DNA of 47,673 nucleotides from Actinomortierella ambigua (Eukaryota; Mortierellomycota; Mortierellomycetes; Mortierellales; Mortierellaceae). This document shows positions 35,355 through 47,211 of this stretch, piece by piece. Positions within the stretch are counted from its first letter, which is position 1. Each line of letters opens with the position of its first letter. The notes below the pieces were generated by a model. That model did no database searches and was not told where the DNA came from. It saw only the letters and a program-made list of their open reading frames with translations. A program made the translations under genes and the position numbers. The DNA is taken from the NCBI GenBank assembly GCA_016098155.1, contig JAAAJB010000254.1, forward strand, positions 1-47,673. The letters are read 5' to 3'.

Positions 35355-38300
35355 ATGAGCTCCTTGGTGCTCGAAGAGAACAAGGGCAATATCAACAACA
35401 TCGACAACATCGACAACATCAACAATAGCAATAACACCAACAGCAGCAGCAGCAGCAACAACAACAACACCAACAACAAAAGCACTGCCCCCACGAACGA
35501 CGACGACAACAACAACGGTGGCATCGGCAATAACAACGATACAACAGATATTCATCGCGGAAGCGCTGTCCTGCTGAATGGTCACACTCCTCCTTCCAAC
35601 GGCCACCCCCTCCTCGACAAGACGATGACCACAACGGACGATTCAACCTATTTTACCCACCCACCAGCTCTGGAGAGCAGTGGGGGCCACAACACGACAT
35701 CAGGTAGCAGTAACGATGGCAAAGGTCCTCATCGAGTCTACTTTCGCAGGCAGCGACGACGGATGGCCACCCTTCAACGTTGGATCGAGATCTTTCCCGA
35801 TCCTTTCATCTTGTGCGATCCCTCTAGTGGCATTCTCGCGTCCAATCAGATGGCAAAGGATACCTTTGGAGGAATCTTGCATCTGAAGCGCACCCAGGCT
35901 TCGCCCTCTTTCTCCACTTCTCTTGCGCCCCATCGCAATGGAGTCGACAATATTCAGCTCAATGATCTATTTGACCTCTTGGCGCCTGCGTCCTCTAAAC
36001 ACAGTTTGCACTCTAACGGAGGCGCACATTTGGCTCAAAGGTCGACTAGTCGTGCGCTAGGCATCAGACTAACAGAGCCAACAGAGGCCACTTCCAGTTA
36101 CCAACAACAACAGCAACAGCAACCACAACAACAACAACAACAACAACCTCCACCTCAACCACAACAGCAGCAGGACCCCCTCAACGATCGGTACCCTTCC
36201 TCGCTTGCACAGATCCAGAAGGAGTTGCCCGCCAAGCGCATTGTCCGTCGGAAGACCTGTCATGGTGACCAAAGACTGTTCCTCGAGTCGCTGGCTCCTG
36301 TCTACGGCTGTAGTTGCTGTAAGGGTCGTTGCGAATGTCCAGACTCGGACGAGGGGGCAATGGAGAGTGAGGAGGACGAGCAAGAATCTCGAGCAGGCGA
36401 TGGTATCCACGCCAATGGCGATACAACATCGCAGTCCCGCCCCCAGCCTGAGCCATGGCTCCGGAAGCATTACACTACGACGCGAAAAACGGGGCTTGAG
36501 CCTGTGGTGGGGTTCTCCGTGGTGTTGACAGATCTATCAAGAGTGCTGCCAGAGTCGATGGCATCGTCGTGGTCGATTCTCGAACATGCATCTCTCCCAA
36601 CACCGCCTGGAGCCTCGGATGGTGGCGATCAGCCGTCGCTCGATCTGGAGCAACCTACCGCCAACGCCCAAATATCAACCCAGCCCTCTACCGCCTCCAC
36701 ATCCCGGGCAGGGCTGCGGCTGCCGACGCCAAGACAGCACCACCATCCACCCCGTGTGGCGCCTGACAAACAGGCGACAGACACCCACAGTAGGGGTATT
36801 ACGACCATATCGGAAGAAGCATCGGAAGGTAGAGTCGCTGTTGCAGCTTCCTGCACTAGTAGCTTGGCGAGGATTTCGACCCCAGCTGCAACGACCACTG
36901 TTGTCGACAGAACCACGATCCCCCCAACACATGGAACAGCAGCGGCAGCGGCAGCGGCAGCCACGATAGCCTCAAAAGCACTCCACCACAACAACTCTAA
37001 TGTTCGCAGCACCATCGAGGGCTTCTCTTCGTTGCGTTCGCTCCCCCCACTCCTTCCCTCTTCAAATGTGCTCCCATCGCGCGACCCTTTTCTTTCCCCA
37101 CCCACGCCTCGACTCTCAGCATCCTCTCGCTTTTCCACGCTTCACTTACCTCCCGCTACATCAATCCTTGTCTCAACGTCTTCGTCCCCGCTGTCTTCCA
37201 CTCCCTCTTTTCCGTCGTCCTCATTGTTGACCACCTCTAATACTTCTTCTTCGTCTTCAACATCTACAGCGCCTACCTTGGCGTCGGCGTCCTCGTCATC
37301 TCAACCTTCTAGTAGACCCCGCTCATACTCCGCAGTGCCTCCACTTGCCTCACACGCCCTTCCCTCGTTCCTCTCAGCCTCTCACCGCTCCTCCTCCTCC
37401 ACCTCATCATCATCAGTGTCACCGCCACATTCACCCCTCCAGTCTGCTTCTGGTGCCAAAGGCAGTACCTGGATGCCCAGCTACATGTCCCCTGCTGATG
37501 CTGCGGCTACCTTGCCTGCACCACCCAAAACCAACAACAGTGTCAATAATAACAGCAACAACAACAACAGCAGCAATGGCAGCAAACACACTCACTCGCA
37601 GTCTCTCTCGCATCACCCCCATCACTATCACCATCATCATTCGTATTTCCACCATCATCACATCCCTTGGGTGGGAGGCGAAGGGGAAGACCCGTACTTT
37701 TCGTTCTTAGCTCCAATCGCCTCACAATTACTCCTATTGCAGGGGGATGCCCTCTTCGACCAAGTTGTACAGATTGTAGCAACGCAGCTTCGTGTCAAGT
37801 ACTGTTTTGTCTCTCAGCTGCTGACTCTGGATGAGCTCAAGGAGCATGAGCCTGGCGAATATGCCGCCCTGGTGGAACAGTTTGGTGGCCAGGTGCCCCC
37901 TATCGATGGTGTCATGCACAACTTGTCCAGCTGGTCCGGCGAGTAAGTTTTTTTTCGATCACATCATCGTGCAGCTCTTTACGTTTACCACAGCATGACC
38001 ACCTAACATTACTGCCTTTCGCGTCCTTTCTTTCTTTCAACCCTATAGGGCGCATGTCAACCCTCACGCCTTTCAAGGATACTTGGTCGATATGACTATC
38101 CAGGAGCAGTGGACAAGTGTGAATCGCGACCTTGCCCTGATTCACCCAGATGTAGCAGAGAGCTTAATGGACAAGTCGATCAAGTCGCATGTTGGCGTCC
38201 GCCTCGAGTCGGAACATGGCGACATCATGGGCGTCCTCGGCATTATCCATGACAGCGAGATGACTGATGAAGACGTCAACATGGTGCGTTCAGTGCTGGA

Positions 38301-41300
38301 GCGGGTTGGAGTGCGGGTTGCCAACGAACTAGATCGATTTAGGATCGAGGCCAACCTGGTCTACCAGCGCGAGGTCGCCGAGTCGACTGCCAAGAACAAG
38401 ACCAAATTTTTAGCCGACATGTCCCATGAGATCAGGTATGGAAGGTCGAAAGCTCGTTTGTTTCTCCACACGTTCTCTATTTATTTTTTTTTGGCAGCTC
38501 CCTCTGCGGAGGTGGAAAAAAAGGGGGGAGGGGGGAGAGAGGACGGCAGACAATCACACCGAGACAGGAGCAACACACAAAACACTGCGTCATCGAAATG
38601 TGAGCGCCCGTGGACAAGCGCAGCGATGCCTTGAATGTCGTTTGAAAGAGAGAGAGAGAGAGTGGAGAGGGGAAAGAGGGAGGAGGTTATGTGGTGGGCG
38701 GTCTATCCTATTGTGGCTGTACCGCTGTGACGTGTGCTGAGAGACGCAAACTATTCAAAGGAAAAACGCCATGATTTGAGTTCACTTCAGGAGACAGCTC
38801 AGCACGAAACGCCACACCAAGGTGCATGGTCATCTGACCTATTGGACAGAGAAAGAAAACACAGGTCCCGACACTCATTTGAGCTTGGCCTATGTCAGTC
38901 TCATTGTGTACGCCACAAACTAGCCCGGTAGCGACGTGCTTCTCTGGATAACCTGAGGAAGGGGACCACCATCACCTTCTCTGCCACGCGGACAAGTGCA
39001 TGAAGAGAGACAGGGAAGGCAGGAAAAGATAGGATGCTCATCGGCCAATGCGCACCGGGCACATACCTTTTGTATCGGCAACAGAATGGCTTCCACGAGG
39101 AGCTTGCTGTAGGGAGAGAAAGGAGGGAGTGACGGAAGGTGACATAGGAAGGGAAGAGTGAAAGACTGCAGCCTTTGTATTGGTATTCCCCGTGGCGATG
39201 CCAGACGCCTTGAGCTTACTATGCTCGCAAGTTGACACGGTGCTATTGGACAACCCTGTCAAGATTTGATATTCTTACCACGGAGAGCCACTTTACGTCA
39301 CTGGTCGGGGGCGAATGTTCCTCGTCCATCTATATTGTCTTCAACCCACCTGTCTCCGAGCCATGCCAATGGGTTCCCTACTTCTTCCTAACCATTGTAA
39401 TGATGTCTTTTATATCTTGTCATAGAAATCCCATGAATGCTGTCGTTGGCGTGACTGAAATCCTACTGGACACCGAAGGCCTGACGGATGAGCAATCCGG
39501 TCTTGTTGATGTTATTCGCACCAGCGGTCAGCATCTGCTGACTGTTATTAATGACATTCTGGACATTTCAAGAATAGACCAGGATGTCAAATTTTTGTTG
39601 GAGAAGCGACCTCTTAGCTTGCGCAAATGCTTGAAAGGTATATCTGTCTTGATGCAGTTTAAGCTGTGAATGAACACGAGCCTCAAACTCGATTGCTTTC
39701 ATGTAGCCATAGGTCACTAACAGTACATTTGGTCGGGAACCACCAACCTTTGTCATACGACTAGATGCTGTGAGTTTGGCTGGTCTGACACCACTGCACG
39801 ACGTATCCAGGCAAATCAGTGTGATCGAATGGCCCCCAGAGATGGACGATTTGGGGCCCTTCACTGAACTGGAGGAGACCAACATCCTGCCGCTTCTCTG
39901 GAGTATCGACCACGATGTGCCAGAGCATCTGCTGGGCGACATCACTCGTTTGCGCCAGGTGCTTATCAATCTTTGCACCAACTCGCTCAAGTTTACACAG
40001 CATGGACGAGTCTCCGTACATGTTTCTGTCCATAAACCACAGCAAAATGGCGTGGCTGGCTCCATGCCTACCTCACCTATGCTTACGGGAACTGAGCCAC
40101 GTCAGCAAATGATCTTTGAGCAGCGATACGATGTAAAGTCGGAGGCTTTACAGAGTCTCCGCGTCACGAGCTCGCGGCGACGGCCTTGGGATAGTGTAGT
40201 AGCATCCAAGTCGCGAGGCTCAAACAACCACCTCAACAGCTCTGCATCCTCCTCGTCTTCGTCGCCAGCACAGCATCCACCATCGATGAAAGTGGTCGCA
40301 CCAACAGCCAACACGTTGGACAATGATACGCTGGATGAGAACACAGTCATCTTAGAGTTTGCTGTCTCGGATACAGGCGTGGGCATCCCTGCCAACAAGA
40401 TCACGGAGCTGTTTACGTCGTTCACGCAAGTAGACATTTCTGTTAGCACTCGCTTTGGCGGCACTGGGCTTGGCTTGGCTATATCGGCAAGTCTTGTTGA
40501 GAAAATGGGAGGCCACATTTGGGTTGAGAGCACTGAAGGCGTTGGGTAAGTACATAGAGCCATCTACCTGGGCAGTTTTTGTTCTCCAGCGACGGCATGC
40601 AATCATTAAGCTAACAAATCTCCTGCATTAATTATCATCTTTCGCTGTGATAGCTCCCGTTTCACTTTTACCATCCCTTTTACAGTTTGCCATCCGTCTG
40701 AAGCGGACGCATGCATCACTACCCCTTCCTCTCCAGTTTTGGCAGTTTTTTCATCCGATGGATACAATGGCTCTGGACTAGATGCAGACAGGCTGAACGA
40801 TGCGCTAGAGAGGATTGGCGCTAACTCTGTGGAGCATGAATCTGCGCCTGCTAGCGGCGGTTCCAATTCGCCCCGACTGAAATCCCCGCGATCGGAGGTG
40901 GAAGAACTTCAGGCTGCAGGGAATGGGTCATCCGCAGCGTCGGCATCTGTCCCATTGTCGCAAAATACCCGCACCTACGCCAAGGTTGTTGAATCTAGTA
41001 TCAAGCCTGTGAGCATTAATGGCACGCCTCTGCGCATCTTGCTTGCTGAGGATAACCCAGGTAAAGGAAGGAACAGATATCGTGTTGTAATCGATAATAC
41101 CCTTGACCCCCCCCCTTGTTTTTAATGCGTGGTTAGGGTACCCTATCTTCTAACATCTCTTGACCCAAACTTTTGCAATAGTCAACCAAAAAGTAGCCTT
41201 GGGCGTTCTCCGCAAGTTGGGCTACTCCAACGTTGATGTGGCACAAAATGGACTTGAGGTTATCTCTAACCTCGATCTCGGTCATGTTTATGACTTAATT

Positions 41301-42371
41301 CTGGTATGTTCACAGACTGCAAACAGTTTTTACGAGTGTCGCGAGAAATCTGAGTATTGTCTTGACTGATTATGTGTACAAACGTCGGATTCTTCTTAGA
41401 TGGATGTATCGATGCCACTCATGGACGGCATAGAGGCAACCAAGAAGATTGTTGAGCGACGCCTCCGTGGCCTCATCTATGCACATACCGAGTCCCAGCC
41501 AGCGTCTTCTTCAGTATTGTCGACGGATAATCTTCAACCTCAAGATCTGAACAGCGATCAAGCACCAGCAGCAGCATCAAGCGGAGAGGAGACAATCAGC
41601 AAGTCGCACCCATCTCCGCTGACAACTAGCGAAGAGGAGCCTCGCGAGTCGGTTCTTCTCCGAGATTACAAAGACCTGTATGTGATTGCCCTGACAGCGT
41701 CAGCCATGGGCACCGACAAGGAACGCTGCATGGAAGCCGGCATGGACGACTTTATGACCAAGCCATTTGCAGCACCTGAAATGAAGCGCGTGCTCTCGGC
41801 TTTCGTGGAGCGTCGGGTACGTGGCGATCTTGAGACTCGTAATGATAGACAGCTGCAGCGCGCGCTTGAGAAGAAGAGTCGATGCCATTCGCCTGGATGT
41901 CTGCAAAAGAAGAGCTCAGATTCGTCAATCAACAGCGAAAAGCTTGGCCTCCCGACGCTCTACCGGTCAAAGTCTCCATCACTATTGGATTCGACACCTT
42001 GCCAGGGATGTGACGGCAGTGGCAGCTCGAAGGATTCTGAGGAGGAGAACGGAGGTTCTTCGCAACGACCTTCCCGCTTGGACACGCCTCGGCCGCTGCG
42101 CAAGATGGACAGCACCCTCTCGTCATTTTTGAACTCGGGACGATCTGGCAGCGATGCGGGACTTCATGGACTATTTTCCAGCAAGACTGCATCACCCACG
42201 ACGCCATGCATGCTTTCTTCGCTAGACGAGCGGTTGCTGGACAGACGGTGGTCGCAAGAGCAGCAGCGCTCTTTGGCCACCGGATCGTCAATTGCAGGTG
42301 ACCGGTCTGCGAGCCACAGCCCAGCTCCACAAGAAGGACAGCAACTGGACGGCGAGACACCCGATCGCTGA
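35355..42371 (+). CDS. Hybrid sensor histidine kinase (PAS-like, GAF-like, HisKA, HATPase, receiver)
   Basis: Hybrid kinases autophosphorylate a His, then pass phosphate to their own receiver Asp and on to a phosphotransfer protein. Exons are 35355-37942, 38049-38435, 39426-39637, 39765-40545, 40654-41060, 41182-41303 and 41400-42371; all phases match, for 1822 residues. After an Asn/Ser-rich start comes a PAS-like part (RWIEIFPDPFILCDPSSGIL), some 550 low-complexity residues with polyQ and HHHH runs, and a GAF-like part from about 800. HisKA has FLADMSHEIRNPMNAVVG (His near 989). HATPase shows LINLCTNSLKFT, DTGVGIP and GGTGLGLAIS. The receiver has ILLAEDNPVNQ, phospho-Asp near 1501 (MDVSMPLMDG) and MTKPF, with an insert of about 60 residues. 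There is no membrane segment. An intron of 990 bases splits the H-box Arg codon. Confidence 0.93.
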
Positions 42372-43188
42372 CGAGGTTGCACCCAGCACAAGTAAGCAAA
42401 GACGGATATCGCGGGGCGCAACCAGTACCAGGCATGACTTGATGATCTAGGGCACCATCTCGCTATGAAATTTGACAGCCTGCACACCCACGAAGATCTC
42501 GTCATGTGAAGGAGCTTGTGGAGGCACCAGGAAGTCGGAATTGGCAGATGACGAAAAAAATCGAAGGAGAAGAGGCATTAGTCCTGTTATCAATAGCAGG
42601 GAGCCATTTACGGCATCCCTTCCACACCAGGGCGCCTGTCACTATACCCCGCCCTCATTTAAATCATTCTTTATTGCCATAATTTCACATGTACCATCCC
42701 CCCTATCTTTTTTTTCCTCTTGTGCAATATACTTTTTCATTCCATAATCGTGTTTAAAGTATTGATAACATTGAACGCAGATGCCTCGTTTCTCCCCTGG
42801 GTCATTGAAGCCAGCAGCTCTATCTGCAGCGTCAACTTCGCCAGGCCATCGTCCTCCTCCAATTCACCTCGCGGTAAAACTACAACCTCCCAGGTACCAC
42901 CACTACGCAAAACATGGAAGCGAGTATCCCAGAAGACTACTGAGAATCGATCACTCATTAAGACGGAAAAAAAGATCTGAATTACATGCGCTCGCAACGT
43001 TTTACTCGGAAGGAGAGACATACAGCACAATAATCACCTTCAACAAGGCCAGTGTCGCTGACAGCTTGTCGAGCTAAAAACTTATTTTTTCGCGCTGCTC
43101 AAAGAGGCAGGCGGCTTAAAGAAAATCTCAGCCACAAAACCTCATGTTCGCAGGAATCTTGAATTACTTACCCTTTTTCACGAACGCC
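42372..43188. other. Intergenic region with ambiguous short frames
   Basis: About 0.8 kb lie between the kinase stop and the U1A-like start. At 42737-43077 all of the plus frames and one minus frame are open for 70-100 codons. A plus frame starting with the ATG at 42781 reads MPRFSPGSLKPAALSAAS, but the overlapping frames look equally good, so I cannot choose. The rest is T-rich (42705-42740) and holds no visible signal. Nothing here is recognisable. Confidence 0.35.
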
Positions 43189-44577
43189 ATGGACACCGAG
43201 ATGACTGAGGCGTCGGTAGAGCCGACTGTGGCAACGCCTGATCAAAATGCGCTTAGCCCGACACTATACATCAGGAATCTTAATGAGAGCATCAAGCTTG
43301 AGGGTATGAATCCCCATCTTTCAGTGTCTTCAGCGCCACAAATTCCCCACCTGTCCAAAGACGGCACTCGTGGAGCAGCAGCTCTGGTTGATGGGCAAAG
43401 GAGTCTTATTGCTTGTCTCCAAGCTGTGCTTCTGTGCTTGCAGTATCTCCCTCAACTCTTATTGCAGCATGGTTGCTGGGGATTTTTCCACGGGATCGTT
43501 GAGGCTGATCATGTTAGAAGCAACAGCCTGCTACGAGCATTCACCGACTTTTGTTGGAGCTGACAACTCTCTCTTTTATGCCAATCCTATCCAATAGTGC
43601 TGAAAAAGTCGCTCAGGACCATCTTTGGACAATATGGCGAGATTTTGGATATTGTGGCACACAAGAATATTCGGATGCGGGGACAGGCCTTCGTAGCATT
43701 CGACAGCACCGACACGGCGACAAAAGCTATGAACGAGGTCCAGAGCTTCCCTTTATATGGAAAACCCATGGTATGAACAAAGGAGTGAAAGAAGTTCATG
43801 TGGACATCACTGATCGAAAAGGAAGTAGAGTGATCTCTCATTTGCAAGTACTTTGATGATACGGAAAAATAGACGATCCAATATGCAAAGAACAAGTCAG
43901 ATATCCATGCGAAGCGAGATGGCGAGTTTGAGGAGCACAAGGCAAAGCGACTTGTTCGGAAAGGTAATTGTCGCCTACTCAAATCGGCTCTTTTTATGCT
44001 TAAATCGACATTTCAGACAATGATGTATCTCACTCCTTTATATTATTATTATTGCCATTATTCCGGCCACATTATAGAACAATTCGCAAAGGACTTTAAA
44101 CCCAGAAAGAAGACCTCGAGGCAGAAGCAGGCAGCACTGGAGCAGCAACAACAGCAGCAACAACAACAAGGAATGGCCTACCCAGGCATGGCACCCTATC
44201 CAGGCGCCATGGGCATGCCAGGATATGGTATGCCACCTGCTCCAGGCGTGCCAGGGGGCGCATTACCACCAGTGGGCATCACAGCCCCAGCAGCGTCTGC
44301 AGGACCTGCTGCGGTGCCGATGATCCCAGACGAGTTTCTGCCAAGGAACAATATCTTGTTTGTTCAGAATCTGCCGGACGACGTTGTGGAGAGCCAGCTG
44401 GTCGAGCTTTTCTCGCGGTATCCTGGTTTCAAGGAGGTCCGTATGGTCCCTGGCAAAAAGGGCATCGCTTTTGTCGAATACGACAACGAATATGTGTCTG
44501 AGACGGCCAAGAATGCGCTTGCAGACTACAGCATCTCGGAAGACAACAAGATGAAGGTTACCTTTGCACGCAAATAA
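43189..44577 (+). CDS. U1A/U2B''-type snRNP protein with two RRMs
   Basis: Proteins of this family bind stem-loops of U1 or U2 snRNA; many fungi and insects have one protein for both. Exons are 43189-43303, 43598-43770, 43873-43963 and 44078-44577, phases matching, for 292 residues. RRM1 has TLYIRNLNESIKLEG (RNP2) and RMRGQAFVAFDS (RNP1), with the typical VLKKSLRTIFGQYGEILDIV helix between them. A linker with polyQ and Pro/Gly/Met repeats follows. RRM2 has NNILFVQNLPDD and KGIAFVEYDNEY and ends MKVTFARK. The start chosen (GCCATGG) has a good context; an in-frame ATG at 43144 would add 15 residues. Intron 1 (294 bases) stays in frame for most of its length. Sequence alone does not tell U1A from U2B''. 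Confidence 0.93.
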
Positions 44578-44672
44578 AGCTTACAACTCACAACACGATT
44601 CACGAAAACATCGTAAAAATAGTGTACAAGTTTTATTGTCTTTTAACATCAAAAACACGAGGGATGATTGCT

Positions 44673-46925
44673 TCAAATGGAAGCCACCTCTGTGGTGGCA
44701 GGGGTATGCCCGAGTCCCAGAGAGGCGACCATGGGCTGTTGCGGCGGCTGGCGAAGGCTCGAACCAGAAGAGATGGCATGGTCCTGCAGAAGGCCACGGC
44801 CAAGTTTGTAGCGGTGAAATTCTTGTAGCGTTGTGCGAGCGAGAGCCTTGCCCTGGAAGGAGGTACTGGTGGCGCTAGAGGTAACGACCTGGATATAATC
44901 TCCCAATTGAATGGGCACCGAGGCAGCGCCTGAAGACTCGATGGAGGGCTTTACGAGATCATCGTCAAAGACGACCTTGTAGCCACCATCGGCACGTCCC
45001 ACCCATCGACTCTTGTCTCGACGACTCCGCCCCTCGACCAACACACACTCACCGGCGTGCAAGCCAACTCGGGCCTTGAACCGGTTCTCGGCGCCCTTGT
45101 GGAACACCTTGATGATATCCTGTAACCGGCGCAGCTTGACATCCTCCGGTACATCGTCTACCAGACGACGTCCCGCATGGGTGCCCTCGCGACGCGAGTA
45201 CATAAACATGTAGGCCATCTCATACTCGACACGGCTCATGAGGTCCACGGTGTCCAGATGATCTTGCTCGGTCTCGCCACAGAAGCCAGTGATGAAATCC
45301 GAGGAGATGGCCACATCGGGCACAATCCGCCGGATGGTCTCGGCCAGCTCCAGATAGGCCTCGCGGGAGTAGCCGCGTCGCATGCGGGTCAGGGTCGCTG
45401 TCGAACCAGACTGTGCTGGCATATGGATCTGGTTGCAGATGTTGGGTCGCTCGGCCATCAAATGCAGCAGTGGTTCGGGAAAGTCTTTGGGGTGTGGGGA
45501 GGTGAAACGGATGCGCATCTAAACAGACAGAGACGGGAGAATACACATATCAAATCAAAAACACTGGTTAGAGGCGAGTGTGGATATTGGCCTGAGCGTC
45601 GCGTCATGTATATGGCATGGCCGCAAAGAGACTGAGGCCTGAAAGAAGAGGATTAGAAAAGAGGAGATTGGCCCCACTACTCACCTCAGGATCGATCAAA
45701 GAGACGTGATCGAGTAGTTCGGTGAAACGCATTCCGCCATCCTTGCGCTTGTAAATAGTCTTGAATCCTTGGTTACTAAGATCAGCCCCGACGCCTCCCG
45801 AGAGTTCGAGGCCGTCCTGGGAGGTATCTCGGAACGAGTTGACGTTCTGACCGAGCAGAATGACCTCTTTAACACCCTGGTCGCTGAGTTGGCGGACCTC
45901 CTGCAAGATCGAGTCAACGTTCCGGCTTCTCTCGTTGCCGCGTGTGAAAGGAACGACGCAGAACGAACACATATTATTGCACCCACGCATGATAGATAAG
46001 TGAGCGGTCATGGATTCCGGAGAGATGCGCATTGGAACAATATCGGCATAGGTTTCGTCCGCTGACAACATCACATTGGCCACACCCTGACGTGTCGTTT
46101 CCGAGATGGATAGAAGATGTGGGATCGAACGGTACGCATCCGGTCCACACACTAGGTCAACCATCTTGTCCGAGTCCAACAGCTTGTCCTTGAGTCGTTC
46201 TGCCATGCACTACAAAAAAGTCGTTTGCAGGGAGAAAGAGGAGGGAGGATATGGTTGTGCCAGCGAAACAGGTCCTCCAGGTTAGTACTCTTGGATCCAA
46301 AAAAAAAAAAAAAAAAAAAAAAAAGAGAGAGTGACATGATCAACATGCAGCGTTCAATTCCTCAACTTACTCCAAGCACACCAACGACGGGAGCCTTGTC
46401 TTTCGGAGAGTTAAGCTTGCGTCGCTTGAGTTCTGAGAGGCGGTTCCAGATCCTTGTTTCAGCATTCTCGCGGATGGCACAGGTGACCAAAAACACAATG
46501 TCAGCCTCGTCTTGTTCTGCAGCTTTTGTGTATCCAGCCTCATTCATGATCGCCATCAAGATCTCTGTGTCGTTCACGTTCATCTGACATCCATACACCT
46601 CGACAAAGTATTTGGCGCCAGCTCCGAGTTTCGGTCCACGAACGTGAAGGTAAGGAACCTCCTCGGCCGAGATACCATTGGCCTTGGTTGGATCGGCGAG
46701 CTTCTTGCTCTTCAAAGGGTTGGCAGTCGAATTGAGAAAGTCTTGCAGGGAGGGACCGCGATTGTTGAAGATCAAGTGCTTCTTTGCGGATGATTTGCCT
46801 GCAGTAGTAGCCGTGGCCGAGGCTGTTGCTGCTGCCACAGTGGCGCCTGGGGGTTTGTTGGTTGTGGAAGCAAATGTCCGGGAAGAGACCCGGAGCACCA
46901 TTCGCTTCAGGACAGTCCGATGCAT
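44673..46925 (-). CDS. CDK5RAP1/MiaB-type tRNA methylthiotransferase, probably mitochondrial
   Basis: This radical-SAM family adds a methylthio group to i6A37 of tRNA; CDK5RAP1 does so in animal mitochondria. Exons on minus are 46925-46371, 46209-45685 and 45518-44673, all phase 0, for 641 residues. The N-terminus [20 protein letters not shown] is basic and Ser/Thr-rich, as expected for mitochondrial import. The UPF0004 cluster Cys are seen in [15 protein letters not shown] and GCMAERLK (last Cys at the start of exon 2). The radical-SAM motif is CNNMCSFC, and a TRAM domain ([19 protein letters not shown]) lies near the end. The frame is open upstream of 46925 but contains no earlier ATG. It converges on the U1A-like gene, 95 bases between stops. 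Confidence 0.94.
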
Positions 46926-47211
46926 TGCTGATGTTGAGGTCGAGGTGATGTGTAGCGGAGCAGGAGCAGGAGATTCCGCTTTCTCCTTTTGGGCAAGTCG
47001 CACCGAATTTGGGCTAAAATCGGTGGCGTTTGTTTGGCTCGCTGCAGCTGCTGGGTAAGTGCGGGCTGCTCCCTTCTCCTTCCCTCCATCGAAGCTGTCC
47101 CGATATCGACAGATGGGGTCCAAGCCGGCGAGCACAGTGAAAGTTTGCTCAACACGGGTCACTCGACATCAAACCCTCGACACGCTGTAGGTAAAGCCGT
47201 GACTCCAATAG

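Noticed and set aside
36069..37138. Minus-strand open frames opposite the kinase N-terminus, rich in Leu and Val
   Set aside because: They are complements of CAA, CAG and AAC repeats that encode polyQ and polyN on plus.
39001..39262. Short frames inside the 990-base kinase intron as possible nested genes
   Set aside because: All are under 90 codons, without recognisable motifs or splice joins; the sequence is better described as intron.
44564..44878. Plus-strand frame over the 3' end of the methylthiotransferase gene
   Set aside because: It is antisense to a well-supported TRAM/C-terminal coding region and has no family signature.
46926..47162. N-terminal extension of the CDK5RAP1-like frame
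   Set aside because: The frame is open but has no ATG; the Met at 46925 begins a good mitochondrial presequence.
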